The notes under the pieces: model-generated
The model's database searches: none
The model's input: the letters and a program-made list of their open reading frames with translations, nothing else
What the model was told of the DNA's origin: nothing
Part shown: one piece after another, positions 24,391 through 32,725 of the stretch
Numbering within the stretch: position 1 is the first letter of the stretch
Layout of the letters: every line of letters starts with the position of its first letter
Position numbers and translations under genes: made by a program
NCBI RefSeq assembly: GCF_002356335.1
Contig: NZ_AP018165.1
Span: forward strand, 372,001-436,000
DNA from: [Mycobacterium] stephanolepidis
GTDB taxonomy: Bacteria; Actinomycetota; Actinomycetes; Mycobacteriales; Mycobacteriaceae
DNA: 64,000 nt
Direction: 5' to 3'

Positions 24391-27300
24391 TGGCTCACGC
24401 CGACAACAAAACCTTCGGCCGGGTCAGCAGCTTCAGCGCACGCCGCGCATGGATGGTCGTCGGCGGCTGGATCATCCTGCTCGGCGTGCTCAACGCAGCC
24501 ATACCTCAGCTCGAACTCACCGTGTCGAAATACTCGGCACCCTTCATGCCCGCGAACCTGGCTGCCGCACAAACCCTTCGCGACATGTCCACCGACTTCG
24601 GAGTACCGCAATCAGCCTCAGTAGGCAGCATTGTCCTGGTCGACGAGCACGGTCTGAGCGCCGCCGACCACGAGCTGTGCCGCCAGCTCATCGAGGCCTT
24701 GCGCGCCGATCACAAGAACGTCGCCTACGTCCTAGACACCTACAGCAACGACCAGCTCCGCGACATCGCTATCAGTCCGGATGGCAAGGCCATCAACCTG
24801 CTCGTCACCGCCACCGGTGAGGTCGGCTCCACCGAGGCTCACCGCAACGTCAACGAAATCCGCAAGACGATCGCCTCCCTGCCCAAACCCGAAGGGGTGC
24901 AGATCTATTACACCGGGTTCGCCCCGACACTGGCAGACCTGTTCACCGCCATGGACCGCTCGCTGGTGATCATCACCGGCGTCTCAGTCCTGCTGATCAC
25001 GATGCTGCTGCTTGCCGTCTACCGCTCACTGGTGCTGGCCTTCATCCCGCTGCTGACCATCGGGGTGTCCCTCGGCGTGGCCCGGCCCATTGTGTCGCTG
25101 CTAGGCATCACCGGGACACTGACGGTCTCGAACTTCACCATCGCCCTGATGACTGCGATGGTGCTAGGTATCGGCACCGACTACGCGATCTTCATCCTGG
25201 CCAGCTATCACGAAGGGCGCCGCGCCAAACTCGCAGTCCCGGCGGCCCTTCAGCGTGCGGGGCAGAAGATTTCCGGGATCCTGATCGCCTCAGCGGTCAC
25301 CATCGGCGCCGCGGCCTCTGCCATGGTGTTCGCCCGCATCGGCATGTTCAAATCCTCCGGCCTGCCCATCACTATCGGCGTCGCCATCACCCTGGCGGTA
25401 TCCACCACCTTGCCGTACGCCCTGCTGTCGATTGCCGGGCAACGCGGATACGCCGAACCACGCGCCCTGAACGAACGCCGCTGGCGCCGCACCGGCGCAC
25501 GGGTCATCCGCCACTCCGGGCTGCTAGCCACAGCATCCCTGGTGCTGCTAATCGCCGCAGCCAGCGTTCTGGCAACCCTGCGACTGAACTTCGACGAAAA
25601 CTCGATGCAACTCGGCAACACCGAAAGCACCCGCGGATACGAAAAGGTGTACGCCCACTGGGGCGTCAACGAAGCCGCCCCCGAATACCTGATCATCAAA
25701 ACCGACCACGACATGCGCAACACCAATGACCTCGCCGCCCTCGACATGATCGCCACCAACCTCGCCAAACTCCCCGAAGTCGCCGTGGTCCGCTCCATCA
25801 CCCGCCCCAACGGAAAACCTCTCCTACAAACCACGATCGGCCATCAAGTCGGCATCGTTGGTGATCGCCTCGCCGCGGCACAGCAGCAGATCCAACAATC
25901 CAACCCCGACCTGGACCGCCTCACCGCAGGGCTAGATCAGCTCCGCAACGGTGCCACCTCGGCCAATACCCAACTGCCGCAACTGCTCACCGGAATCAAA
26001 CAGGTCGTAGCCCTAGCCAAGGGGGTATTGAGCAGTTACGACACCGCAAGCACCGCGCTGGCCACCGCGACCAACGACCGTGTCGATACCCCACGCGCTA
26101 TCACTGACCTCAACTCATCGGTCAACCTTCTGGACCTCGCACTTCAAGCCCTCAGTAATAACGACCTCGTCACCGCCGCAGCCAATTCAGTCAACTCTGC
26201 TCTGGGCCCAATGCTGGCCCCACAGCCGGCACCCGAATGTAACTCCAATGCCCTGTGCACCCGGGGCCGCGCGGATCTTGCCGACCTGGATGCCATCACC
26301 AACGGAGCAGTAACCCGCGCGCTGCGTGACCTGCAGACACTGACCGTGATCCCGCAAGAGGCCATCGACAATCTGCGCGCCGCACTGCCCGGGATCAAAA
26401 GCACGTTGACTCAACTGCAGGCGTTGTCAGCACAACTGGGCGGACGCTCACAAGCCCAGGCCTCCGCGCAGCTGACCCAACTCGTGCACGGCGCCGAACA
26501 ACTCACCACCGGAATGTCCCAACTGGCCACCGGCCTGGGCCGCGTCAAGACCGGCGTCGAACAAGTGGCGACCCAGACAGGCACCCTCGGGGACGGGCTC
26601 AAGGAAGCATCGGACTACCTCGACTCCGTCAGCACCCACACCTCCGGCGGACCCGGAGCAGGCTACTACCTACCGCCGCAAGGATTCTCCGACAAGAACT
26701 TCCAGGCCGGCCAAAAACTGATGTTCTCCGGCGACGGGAAAGTCGCCCGCATGGTCGTGGTCTGGAAAGTCAACCCGTACAGCGCACAAGCCCGCGACGG
26801 CGCAGTACAACTGGTCAAAACCGCCACACTCGCCGCAACCGGAACCACACTGCAGAACGCGCACATCGCCACCACCGGCATCGCATCCATATCAACCGAT
26901 ATGCAAACCCAAGTCTGGCGCGACTTCTTCACCTTCAGCACCGTCGCGGTCCTGGGCATCCTGCTCGTCATGGCACTCCTGCTGCGCAGCATCCTGGCCC
27001 CCGCCTTCATGGTTGCGATGGTCACGCTCTCCTTCGCCGCAGCCGCAGGCGTCAGCGTGCTGATCTGGCAGCACCTCATCGGAATCGACCTCGACTTCAC
27101 CGTCCTGCCCGTGTCATTCATGGCACTGGTGGCAGTCGGAGCCGACTACAGCATGCTGTTCGCCTCCCGGATCCGCGAAGAATCCCAAGACGGCATGGTC
27201 CGCGGAATCCTGCGAGGCTTCGCCAGCACCGGCTCGGTCATCACCACCGCCGGAATCGTCTTCGCGCTCACCATGTTCGCCCTCATGAGCGGAAGCGTCA

Positions 27301-27449
27301 TCCACCTGCTCCAAATCGGATTCACCGTCGGCATCGGCCTGCTCCTAGACATCACCATCGTGCGAACAATCCTCGTACCCGCAGCCATGACCCTCATCGG
27401 AAACCACATCTGGTGGCCCAACACGACGCAAGCGCCAGCTCAGAGGTAA
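24390..27449 (+). CDS. MmpL-family RND transporter
   Basis: This 1019-residue membrane transporter has two repeats, each with one helix, a large periplasmic porter domain and five more helices. The proton-relay motifs are visible as GTDYAIFILASYHEGRR near residue 260 and GADYSMLFASRIREES near residue 915. The second periplasmic domain has a long Gln/Leu-rich coiled-coil part (residues 490-750), as in lipid-exporting MmpL proteins. There is no MmpS partner in this operon. The GTG at 24390 overlaps the P450 stop. The exported substrate is unknown, perhaps a P450-modified lipid or a toxic compound. Confidence 0.93.
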   Translation: MAHADNKTFGRVSSFSARRAWMVVGGWIILLGVLNAAIPQLELTVSKYSAPFMPANLAAAQTLRDMSTDFGVPQSASVGSIVLVDEHGLSAADHELCRQLIEALRADHKNVAYVLDTYSNDQLRDIAISPDGKAINLLVTATGEVGSTEAHRNVNEIRKTIASLPKPEGVQIYYTGFAPTLADLFTAMDRSLVIITGVSVLLITMLLLAVYRSLVLAFIPLLTIGVSLGVARPIVSLLGITGTLTVSNFTIALMTAMVLGIGTDYAIFILASYHEGRRAKLAVPAALQRAGQKISGILIASAVTIGAAASAMVFARIGMFKSSGLPITIGVAITLAVSTTLPYALLSIAGQRGYAEPRALNERRWRRTGARVIRHSGLLATASLVLLIAAASVLATLRLNFDENSMQLGNTESTRGYEKVYAHWGVNEAAPEYLIIKTDHDMRNTNDLAALDMIATNLAKLPEVAVVRSITRPNGKPLLQTTIGHQVGIVGDRLAAAQQQIQQSNPDLDRLTAGLDQLRNGATSANTQLPQLLTGIKQVVALAKGVLSSYDTASTALATATNDRVDTPRAITDLNSSVNLLDLALQALSNNDLVTAAANSVNSALGPMLAPQPAPECNSNALCTRGRADLADLDAITNGAVTRALRDLQTLTVIPQEAIDNLRAALPGIKSTLTQLQALSAQLGGRSQAQASAQLTQLVHGAEQLTTGMSQLATGLGRVKTGVEQVATQTGTLGDGLKEASDYLDSVSTHTSGGPGAGYYLPPQGFSDKNFQAGQKLMFSGDGKVARMVVVWKVNPYSAQARDGAVQLVKTATLAATGTTLQNAHIATTGIASISTDMQTQVWRDFFTFSTVAVLGILLVMALLLRSILAPAFMVAMVTLSFAAAAGVSVLIWQHLIGIDLDFTVLPVSFMALVAVGADYSMLFASRIREESQDGMVRGILRGFASTGSVITTAGIVFALTMFALMSGSVIHLLQIGFTVGIGLLLDITIVRTILVPAAMTLIGNHIWWPNTTQAPAQR

Positions 27450-27489
27450 GGACCGCTACTCGGTCAACACTGATTGGACGAAGGGCAGC

Positions 27490-27771
27490 ATGACGAATCC
27501 ATCTGCACAAGCGAACGGCATCGTTGTCTATTGGCGGCCCGGATGCCCGTACACGATCAAGCTACGAACTCAGCTGCGCCTGACCCGGCTGGACTACACC
27601 GAGGTCAATATCTGGGAATCACCGGACGCGGCAGCATACGTACGCTCAGTTGCCGACGGCAACGAGACAGTACCGACAGTCGACGTGGCAGGCCATCCCA
27701 TGGTCAACCCGTCACTGCGCCAACTGCTATCGGCGGTACGTGAACACGCACCGCATGCACTCAGGCGCTAA
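27490..27771 (+). CDS. Mycoredoxin/glutaredoxin-like protein
   Basis: This 93-residue thioredoxin-fold protein has the active site WRPGCPYTIKLRTQL near residue 17 and a cis-Pro segment ETVPTVDVAGHPMVNPS near residue 60. The motif is CPYT, with only the first Cys, so a monothiol mechanism working with mycothiol is expected. It lies 40 bases after the MmpL gene with GAAGGGCAGC before the ATG and probably belongs to the same operon. An IS256 element begins 41 bases after its stop. Confidence 0.88.
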   Translation: MTNPSAQANGIVVYWRPGCPYTIKLRTQLRLTRLDYTEVNIWESPDAAAYVRSVADGNETVPTVDVAGHPMVNPSLRQLLSAVREHAPHALRR

Positions 27772-27812
27772 CTTTTCGGACATTCCTATCGACTACGCAG
27801 ACCACCCCTGGT

Positions 27813-29187
27813 GGGACTGTCTGAAAAACGGTGGATCTGACTTGGTTCAACACGCCGGGCGTTGCTTGGCGGGAAGGACTGATGATGACCGAAACCATGG
27901 ATGACATGGCGAATCAGATTGATACCGCGGCGGTGGCCGCGCAGTTGCTGGCCCAAGCCAGCGAGCAGGGTGTGGAGCTGGTCGGCCCGGACGGGTTGCT
28001 CAATGCGCTCACCAAACAGGTGTTGGAGTCCGCGCTGCAAGCGGAGATGGATGAACACCTGGGCTATGAAAAACACCAGGTGGCGGGCCGTAATGGCGGG
28101 AACTCCCGCAACGGGGTCCGCGAGAAAACGGTGCTGACCGAGATCGGGCCGGTGCAAATCGAGGTGCCCCGCGATACCGACGCCCGCTTTGATCCGAAGA
28201 TCGTCCGGAAACGCCAGCGCCGGCTGACCGGGATCGATCAGATCATCTTGTCCCTGACCGCCAAAGGGCTGACCACCGGCGAAGTCGCCGCTTATTTCGG
28301 TGAGGTCTATGGTGCTGACGTCTCGAAGGACACGATCTCGAAGATCACCGATAAGGTGGTCGGAGAAATGGCCGAATGGGCAGGGCGGCCACTAGATTCG
28401 GTGTATCCGGTGATGTTCATCGACGCTATCCACGTCAAGATCCGCGACGGCCAGGTCGCCAACCGGCCGGTCTATGTCGCCATCGGCGTCACCACCGCAG
28501 GTGAACGGGACATCCTGGGCTTGTGGGCCGGGGACGGCGGTGAAGGCGCCAAATACTGGCTTGCTGTCTTGACCGAGATCAAGAACCGTGGCACCGCCGA
28601 TGTGTGCATCGTGGTCTGTGACGGACTCAAAGGCTTACCCGAGTCGATCAACACTGTCTGGCCCGCTGCTGTGATCCAGACCTGCGTTATCCATTTGATC
28701 CGCAATACCTTTCGCTACGCATCCCGCAAATACTGGGACGAGATGGCCCGCGATCTGCGGCCGGTCTACACCGCAGCGACCGAGGCCGCGGCCAAAGAAC
28801 GCTTCGTCGAGTTCAGCGGCAAATGGGGCCAACGCTATCCGGCGATCATGCGACTCTGGGAGAACGCCTGGAGCGAGTTCGTGCCGTTCCTGGACTACGA
28901 CACCGAGATCCGGCGAGTCATCTGCTCCACGAACGCTATCGAATCGGTCAACGCCCGCTACCGCCGGGCAATCCGCGCCCGCGGTCATTTCCCCACCGAG
29001 CAAGCAGCTCTCAAGTGCCTGTATCTGGTCACCCGATCACTAGACCCCACCGGCAAAGGTAGGGCACGATGGGCCATGCGGCGGAAACCAGCTTTGAACG
29101 CATTCGCTATCGCGTTCGAAGGCCGGATTACCCCGGCAGCGAATAACTAACCATGCCAAGCAGATCCACCGTTAATCTGACAGACCC
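27813..29187 (+). mobile_element. IS256-family insertion sequence
   Basis: A complete element of about 1375 bp is bounded by imperfect terminal inverted repeats. The left end begins GGGACTGTCTGA (27813-27843) and the right end, read inward, begins GGGTCTGTCAGA (29187-29158). Both share the inner block AACGGTGGATCTG. It contains one transposase gene. The 8-bp flanks (CCCCTGGT and CCATAGAG) do not match, so no target duplication is visible. Confidence 0.85.
27882..29150 (+). CDS. IS256-family (mutator-type) transposase
   Basis: This is a 422-residue DDE transposase. Catalytic residues fit VMFIDAIHVKIRDGQ (first Asp, near residue 170), VCIVVCDGLKGLPESI (second Asp, near residue 245) and STNAIESVNARYRRAI (Glu, near residue 350). 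The N-terminal zinc-like/HTH portion contains LGYEKHQVAGRNGGNSRNGV. I prefer the ATG at 27882, preceded by GGGAAGG; an upstream GTG would lie inside the terminal repeat. The reading frame is intact, so the element may be active. Confidence 0.93.
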   Translation: MMTETMDDMANQIDTAAVAAQLLAQASEQGVELVGPDGLLNALTKQVLESALQAEMDEHLGYEKHQVAGRNGGNSRNGVREKTVLTEIGPVQIEVPRDTDARFDPKIVRKRQRRLTGIDQIILSLTAKGLTTGEVAAYFGEVYGADVSKDTISKITDKVVGEMAEWAGRPLDSVYPVMFIDAIHVKIRDGQVANRPVYVAIGVTTAGERDILGLWAGDGGEGAKYWLAVLTEIKNRGTADVCIVVCDGLKGLPESINTVWPAAVIQTCVIHLIRNTFRYASRKYWDEMARDLRPVYTAATEAAAKERFVEFSGKWGQRYPAIMRLWENAWSEFVPFLDYDTEIRRVICSTNAIESVNARYRRAIRARGHFPTEQAALKCLYLVTRSLDPTGKGRARWAMRRKPALNAFAIAFEGRITPAANN

Positions 29188-29351
29188 CCATAGAGCGACC
29201 GTCCAATTTCGTGGGGCGCTGCGGTGCCGGTCTGAATTGTTGCGGCGCGGGCGCTTTCACGTGCAAGTCACGCGAGAGGGCCTTGCCGACTATCTGGGCG
29301 GCAGTCAGTCAGGATACTGACAGCATGAGCAGTTACTACTGCTTGCGGGGC

Positions 29352-31406
29352 TCAGCTCGGCGGCGGGCAGCAATGTGAGTGCCGGCAGGGGCGCCGCGGC
29401 CGGTGTTCGGGCGGGGGGCGCGCAGCACGAGTCCGTCGGTGCTGCCGGCGCCTCGACGGCGACGTGATGTGCCCCGGGGTTACCGGCGGCGGCTGGGTCA
29501 GACCGGGCAGGGGGCGGGTGCGGGCGGCGCGGATTGCGTTGAGGATGACAAGCACTTCGGCGGATTCGTGGATGAAAACCACAGTGGCCAGCCCCAATAC
29601 GCCGAATGCGGCCAGGGGAATGAGGATAGCGATGATCGCAAGGGAGAGCCCAATGTTTTGCACCATGATGCGGCGGGCCCGCCGAGAATGAGCCAGCACC
29701 TGGGGTAGGTGGCGCAGGTCGTTGCCCATCAACGCGACATCGGCGGTTTCGATAGCGACATCGGTGCCCATGGCACCCATGGCGATTCCGATGTCTGCGG
29801 TGGCCAGCGCGGGCGCATCGTTGACACCGTCGCCGACCATGGCGATCGCTCGGCCACGGGCAAGCTCGGGCAGCAGCCGTGCCTTGTCCTCGGGTAGCAG
29901 CTCGGCGTGGACAATGTCGATGCCTGCGGCGGCGGCCAGACTCTGGGCTGTGCGTTGGTTGTCTCCGGTGAGCATGGCCGGTTCAATACCGATGCGGCGC
30001 AGCAGTGCAACTGCCTCGGCCGCCTCGGGCCTGAGCTCGTCACGAACTGCGATGGCTGCCAGCAGCTTTGTGTCACGTTCTAGCAGGACCACCGTCGCGC
30101 CGGAATTCTGGAGGCGATCGACGTGCTGCGCCAGCGGGCCCGCCGAAATCCAGCCGGGCTTGCCCAGTCGCAACATCGAGTTCCCCAGGCGTCCACTGAT
30201 GCCATGTCCGGCTACAGCCACAACATCTTCGGCAGGGCGCACGCCCGGCCCCGCAGCAGCCAGGATGGCCTGAGCCAAGGGATGTTCACTGCGCATTTCC
30301 AGCGCCGCTGCACTGTGCAGCGCCTCGACCGGCGTAACGCCTTCGGTGGTGACTGTATCGACGACCTGGGGCTCATTGCGGGTCAAGGTTCCCGTCTTGT
30401 CGAGAGCGATCACTTTGACGCGGCCCAGTTCCTCGACTGCCGCCCCACCCTTGACCAGGGCGCCCTGGCGGCTAGCGGCGCCGATCGCGGCGACCACGGT
30501 CAACGGCACGGCGATGGCCAGCGCACACGGCGATGCGGCCACAAGCACCACCAGGGCACGTTCGAGCCATAGCATCGGATCCCCCAACAGAGCACCGATT
30601 CCGGCCACTGCCACCGCCAGGATCATGATTGCCGGAACTAAGGGGCGTGCGATGCGGTCGGCCAAGCGCTGCCCAGCACCCTTGCGTTCTTGGGCTTCCT
30701 CCACGATGTGCACGATGCGGGCCAATGAGCTCTCACCGGCCCGGGACGTTACTTCCACCTCGATCGCCCCACCGCCATTGATCGCGCCGGCGTATACATC
30801 TGATCCTGGTCCGGCTTCCACCGGAACCGACTCACCGGTGATCGCCGACAAATCCAGGCTAGTGCGGCCGGACCTGATCACCCCATCGGTAGCCGCCCGC
30901 TCTCCTGGGCGCAAGATCATCGTCTCACCAACCACCAGATCATCTGGTACCACTGTGATTTCGCGGTCGCCGCGCCGCACCGACACCGCCGGGGGCACCA
31001 GGGAAAGCAGCGAGCGCAAGCCACGGCGGGTCCGGGTCACCGCGTAGTGCTCAAGACCCTCCGCAATCGAGAACAAGATGCCCAGCATCGCGGCCTCGGC
31101 GATCTGCCCGAGGGCCACCGCACCGATCGCCGCGATCGTCATCAGTGTCCCCACCCCGATTCGACGGTGCCGCAGACTCCGCAGCGCACCGGGGACAAAC
31201 GTGGCCGCACCGACAAGAGCCGCAACCAATTCGAGCACCTGTGAGGCGGTCCCATAACCGGACCGGCCGAGCCCCCATCCGGTCATCAGCAACACAGCGG
31301 CCAGCGCCGCCAGCTGCAGTTCACGCACCTGCCACAGTTGACGCGGACCTGAATCTGGTTCGGCAACAACAGCACCGCCGCCGGGGTCGCAGCACGTATC
31401 AGACAT
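29352..31406 (-). CDS. Heavy-metal P1B-type ATPase (cadmium/zinc type)
   Basis: This 684-residue metal efflux pump shows the actuator motif TGES (LDLSAITGESVPVEAG), the metal-site helix VAASPCALAIAVPLTV (SPC), phosphorylation site VIALDKTGTLTRNEP, HP motif MRSEHPLAQAIL and hinge AMVGDGVNDAPALATADIG. The N-terminus has MSDTCCDPGGG, a short Cys pair instead of a full metal-binding domain. The C-terminus has an unusual Pro/Arg/His-rich tail ending CRHSHCCPPPS, possibly metal binding. The ATG at 31406 overlaps the CadC-like gene by eight bases. It would export Cd, Zn or Pb. Confidence 0.93.
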   Translation of the reverse strand: MSDTCCDPGGGAVVAEPDSGPRQLWQVRELQLAALAAVLLMTGWGLGRSGYGTASQVLELVAALVGAATFVPGALRSLRHRRIGVGTLMTIAAIGAVALGQIAEAAMLGILFSIAEGLEHYAVTRTRRGLRSLLSLVPPAVSVRRGDREITVVPDDLVVGETMILRPGERAATDGVIRSGRTSLDLSAITGESVPVEAGPGSDVYAGAINGGGAIEVEVTSRAGESSLARIVHIVEEAQERKGAGQRLADRIARPLVPAIMILAVAVAGIGALLGDPMLWLERALVVLVAASPCALAIAVPLTVVAAIGAASRQGALVKGGAAVEELGRVKVIALDKTGTLTRNEPQVVDTVTTEGVTPVEALHSAAALEMRSEHPLAQAILAAAGPGVRPAEDVVAVAGHGISGRLGNSMLRLGKPGWISAGPLAQHVDRLQNSGATVVLLERDTKLLAAIAVRDELRPEAAEAVALLRRIGIEPAMLTGDNQRTAQSLAAAAGIDIVHAELLPEDKARLLPELARGRAIAMVGDGVNDAPALATADIGIAMGAMGTDVAIETADVALMGNDLRHLPQVLAHSRRARRIMVQNIGLSLAIIAILIPLAAFGVLGLATVVFIHESAEVLVILNAIRAARTRPLPGLTQPPPVTPGHITSPSRRRQHRRTRAARPPPEHRPRRPCRHSHCCPPPS

Positions 31407-31794
31407 GCCTGTCCCCTTTACCTGAGGCCGCAGTACCAACCGACGCAACAACCGTCTCAGTGAGGACCCGGCCCCGCTCAGTGAGCCGATAGATCACTAA
31501 CCGGCCCTGCCGACGCGAGAACACCATCCCCGCAGTCTTGAGCTGACGAAGATGATGAGACACCAGACCCTGGCCTTGCCCAACGACCCAAGCCATATCG
31601 CAGACACACAACTCCTCACCACGCAGCAGCGCCATCGCGATCATTAACCGCGTCGGATCACCCAATGCCCGCGCACCGGCCGCAGCTGACTCCATCCACT
31701 CAGGCCGCGGCAACGACTCACGGATCGATTCAGCTTGGGGAAGATCCAGGCACAACAGGTCACACGAATCAACGGTGGACTCTTTCATACTCAT
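31399..31794 (-). CDS. CadC/CmtR-like ArsR-family metal sensor
   Basis: This 131-residue winged-helix repressor has the Cys pattern of CadC-type Cd/Pb sensors: an N-terminal CDLLCLD pair and a helix alpha-3 pair in ELCVCDMAWVVG, together making a thiolate site. The DNA-recognition part is GQGLVSHHLRQLKTAGMVFS. It is the first gene of a two-gene operon with the P-type ATPase and should release DNA on binding cadmium or lead. The start is the ATG at 31794 or 31788. Confidence 0.92.
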   Translation of the reverse strand: MSMKESTVDSCDLLCLDLPQAESIRESLPRPEWMESAAAGARALGDPTRLMIAMALLRGEELCVCDMAWVVGQGQGLVSHHLRQLKTAGMVFSRRQGRLVIYRLTERGRVLTETVVASVGTAASGKGDRHV

Positions 31795-31814
31795 ATACTA
31801 ACGAATGTCGATAT
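31793..31814. promoter_or_regulatory. Putative CadC-type operator
   Basis: An AT-rich imperfect dyad running from ATATACTAA to GTCGATAT overlaps the start codon of the sensor gene. AT-rich dyads at this place are usual for CadC/SmtB regulators. A leaderless or near-leaderless transcript is implied. Confidence 0.45.
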
Positions 31815-32259
31815 AAAGATGAAAGGCCCGCTCGTCACCCAACGAATGCCCTCAATTCGGCCGGCCCGAGTCCACGCCCGAGCCTCGTGGGGAACATAGC
31901 TACAGATAACACTGACCCCGACGACGGATACCGTGCCTCGAAAATACCTCAGTAACAGTGGGATACACCCCATGAGCCATTACAGATAAATTGCGCTGGA
32001 GGCGGGTGGTCGTCGGCGTCCCATATGGAGCATGGTGGGCCACCCTGTCGTTGGTGAGGTCCGAGTCCAGGTCGTGGGCCGCGGACCTGGACGGACGTTC
32101 ATTTTGACTGGGATGGCCCCGATACAGGACCTGCCACCGGACTGACTGCCCGACCATCAAAACTGTTGTCCGAGGCCTGGCTACCGTCAACGGCCTTGCA
32201 TCGAGGGTGATTTGGTTTGGCTGTCGCGGACCGAAACTTGAGAAGCCTGATACCGGCTT
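31815..32259. other. Stretch without an assignable gene
   Basis: About 445 bases lie between the cad operon promoter and the small minus-strand gene. Frames here are short and lack ribosome-binding sites or family resemblance. I see only scattered small dyads such as ACCGGC...GCCGGC near 32252-32271 and regard the stretch as decayed DNA. Confidence 0.4.
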
Positions 32260-32568
32260 TCATGCCGGCGGGTGCGTCACGATCTCGCCATCCTCGTTGA
32301 GAACCGCGACCCGAAGCCCTTCTTTCCGTAGCTCATCCTGCAAGTTCATGGCTGCAATCCGACGATCGAGTTCAACCTCAGTCTCAGCGTTGAAAATCGC
32401 ACCTTCCTCAGAGTTGAGGTTTTGTAGGCTCAGCCTGCCTGCCAGCGCAGCATCGACTCGTTGACGTGAAGTCGTCTGCTGACCACCCACCTCGCGGCCG
32501 GGGGGATCTAAACGATCGTCACGATGGCTGGTCTCGTGCCGTCGAGAGTGGTCATCTGTATCTGCCAC
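32260..32568 (-). CDS. Small hypothetical protein divergent from the KAP ATPase
   Basis: This is a 102-residue charged protein with GTG start at 32568, placed three bases after GGAGGTGG, an unusually close but strong site. The N-terminal half is hydrophilic and probably disordered (MADTDDHSRRHETSHRDD). The C-terminal half, ETEVELDRRIAAMNLQDELR and KEGLRVAVLNEDGEIVTH, looks like a helix followed by a short beta hairpin. I do not recognise the family. Its divergent place next to the KAP NTPase suggests a regulatory or antitoxin-like partner, which is only inference. Confidence 0.55.
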   Translation of the reverse strand: MADTDDHSRRHETSHRDDRLDPPGREVGGQQTTSRQRVDAALAGRLSLQNLNSEEGAIFNAETEVELDRRIAAMNLQDELRKEGLRVAVLNEDGEIVTHPPA

Positions 32569-32725
32569 AGGCCACCTCCAAATCCCTTGCGATGCTGGGA
32601 TATGACGTTACATGCCATGTCGGTAGCGAGAGTGGAACGTTCGAATCGGACGTCAAACGCGATCATCCTTCCCCGCGATGTCGGATCTGACGACTATTCT
32701 GAGACGCCAGCTAGGGGAGGGTGTG

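Noticed and set aside
27805..29195. Target site duplication of the IS256 element
   Set aside because: CCCCTGGT and CCATAGAG do not match; shifting the ends by one or two bases did not give a convincing repeat.
29722..31047. Plus-strand open frames of 183 and 233 codons over the P-type ATPase
   Set aside because: They are antisense to a gene with all P-type ATPase motifs intact and are rich in Ala/Ser/Arg as expected of shadows.
31900..32190. Minus-strand frame of 96 codons in the decayed stretch
   Set aside because: No ribosome-binding site or recognisable domain, and it crosses the region where no other gene signal exists; not strong enough to call.
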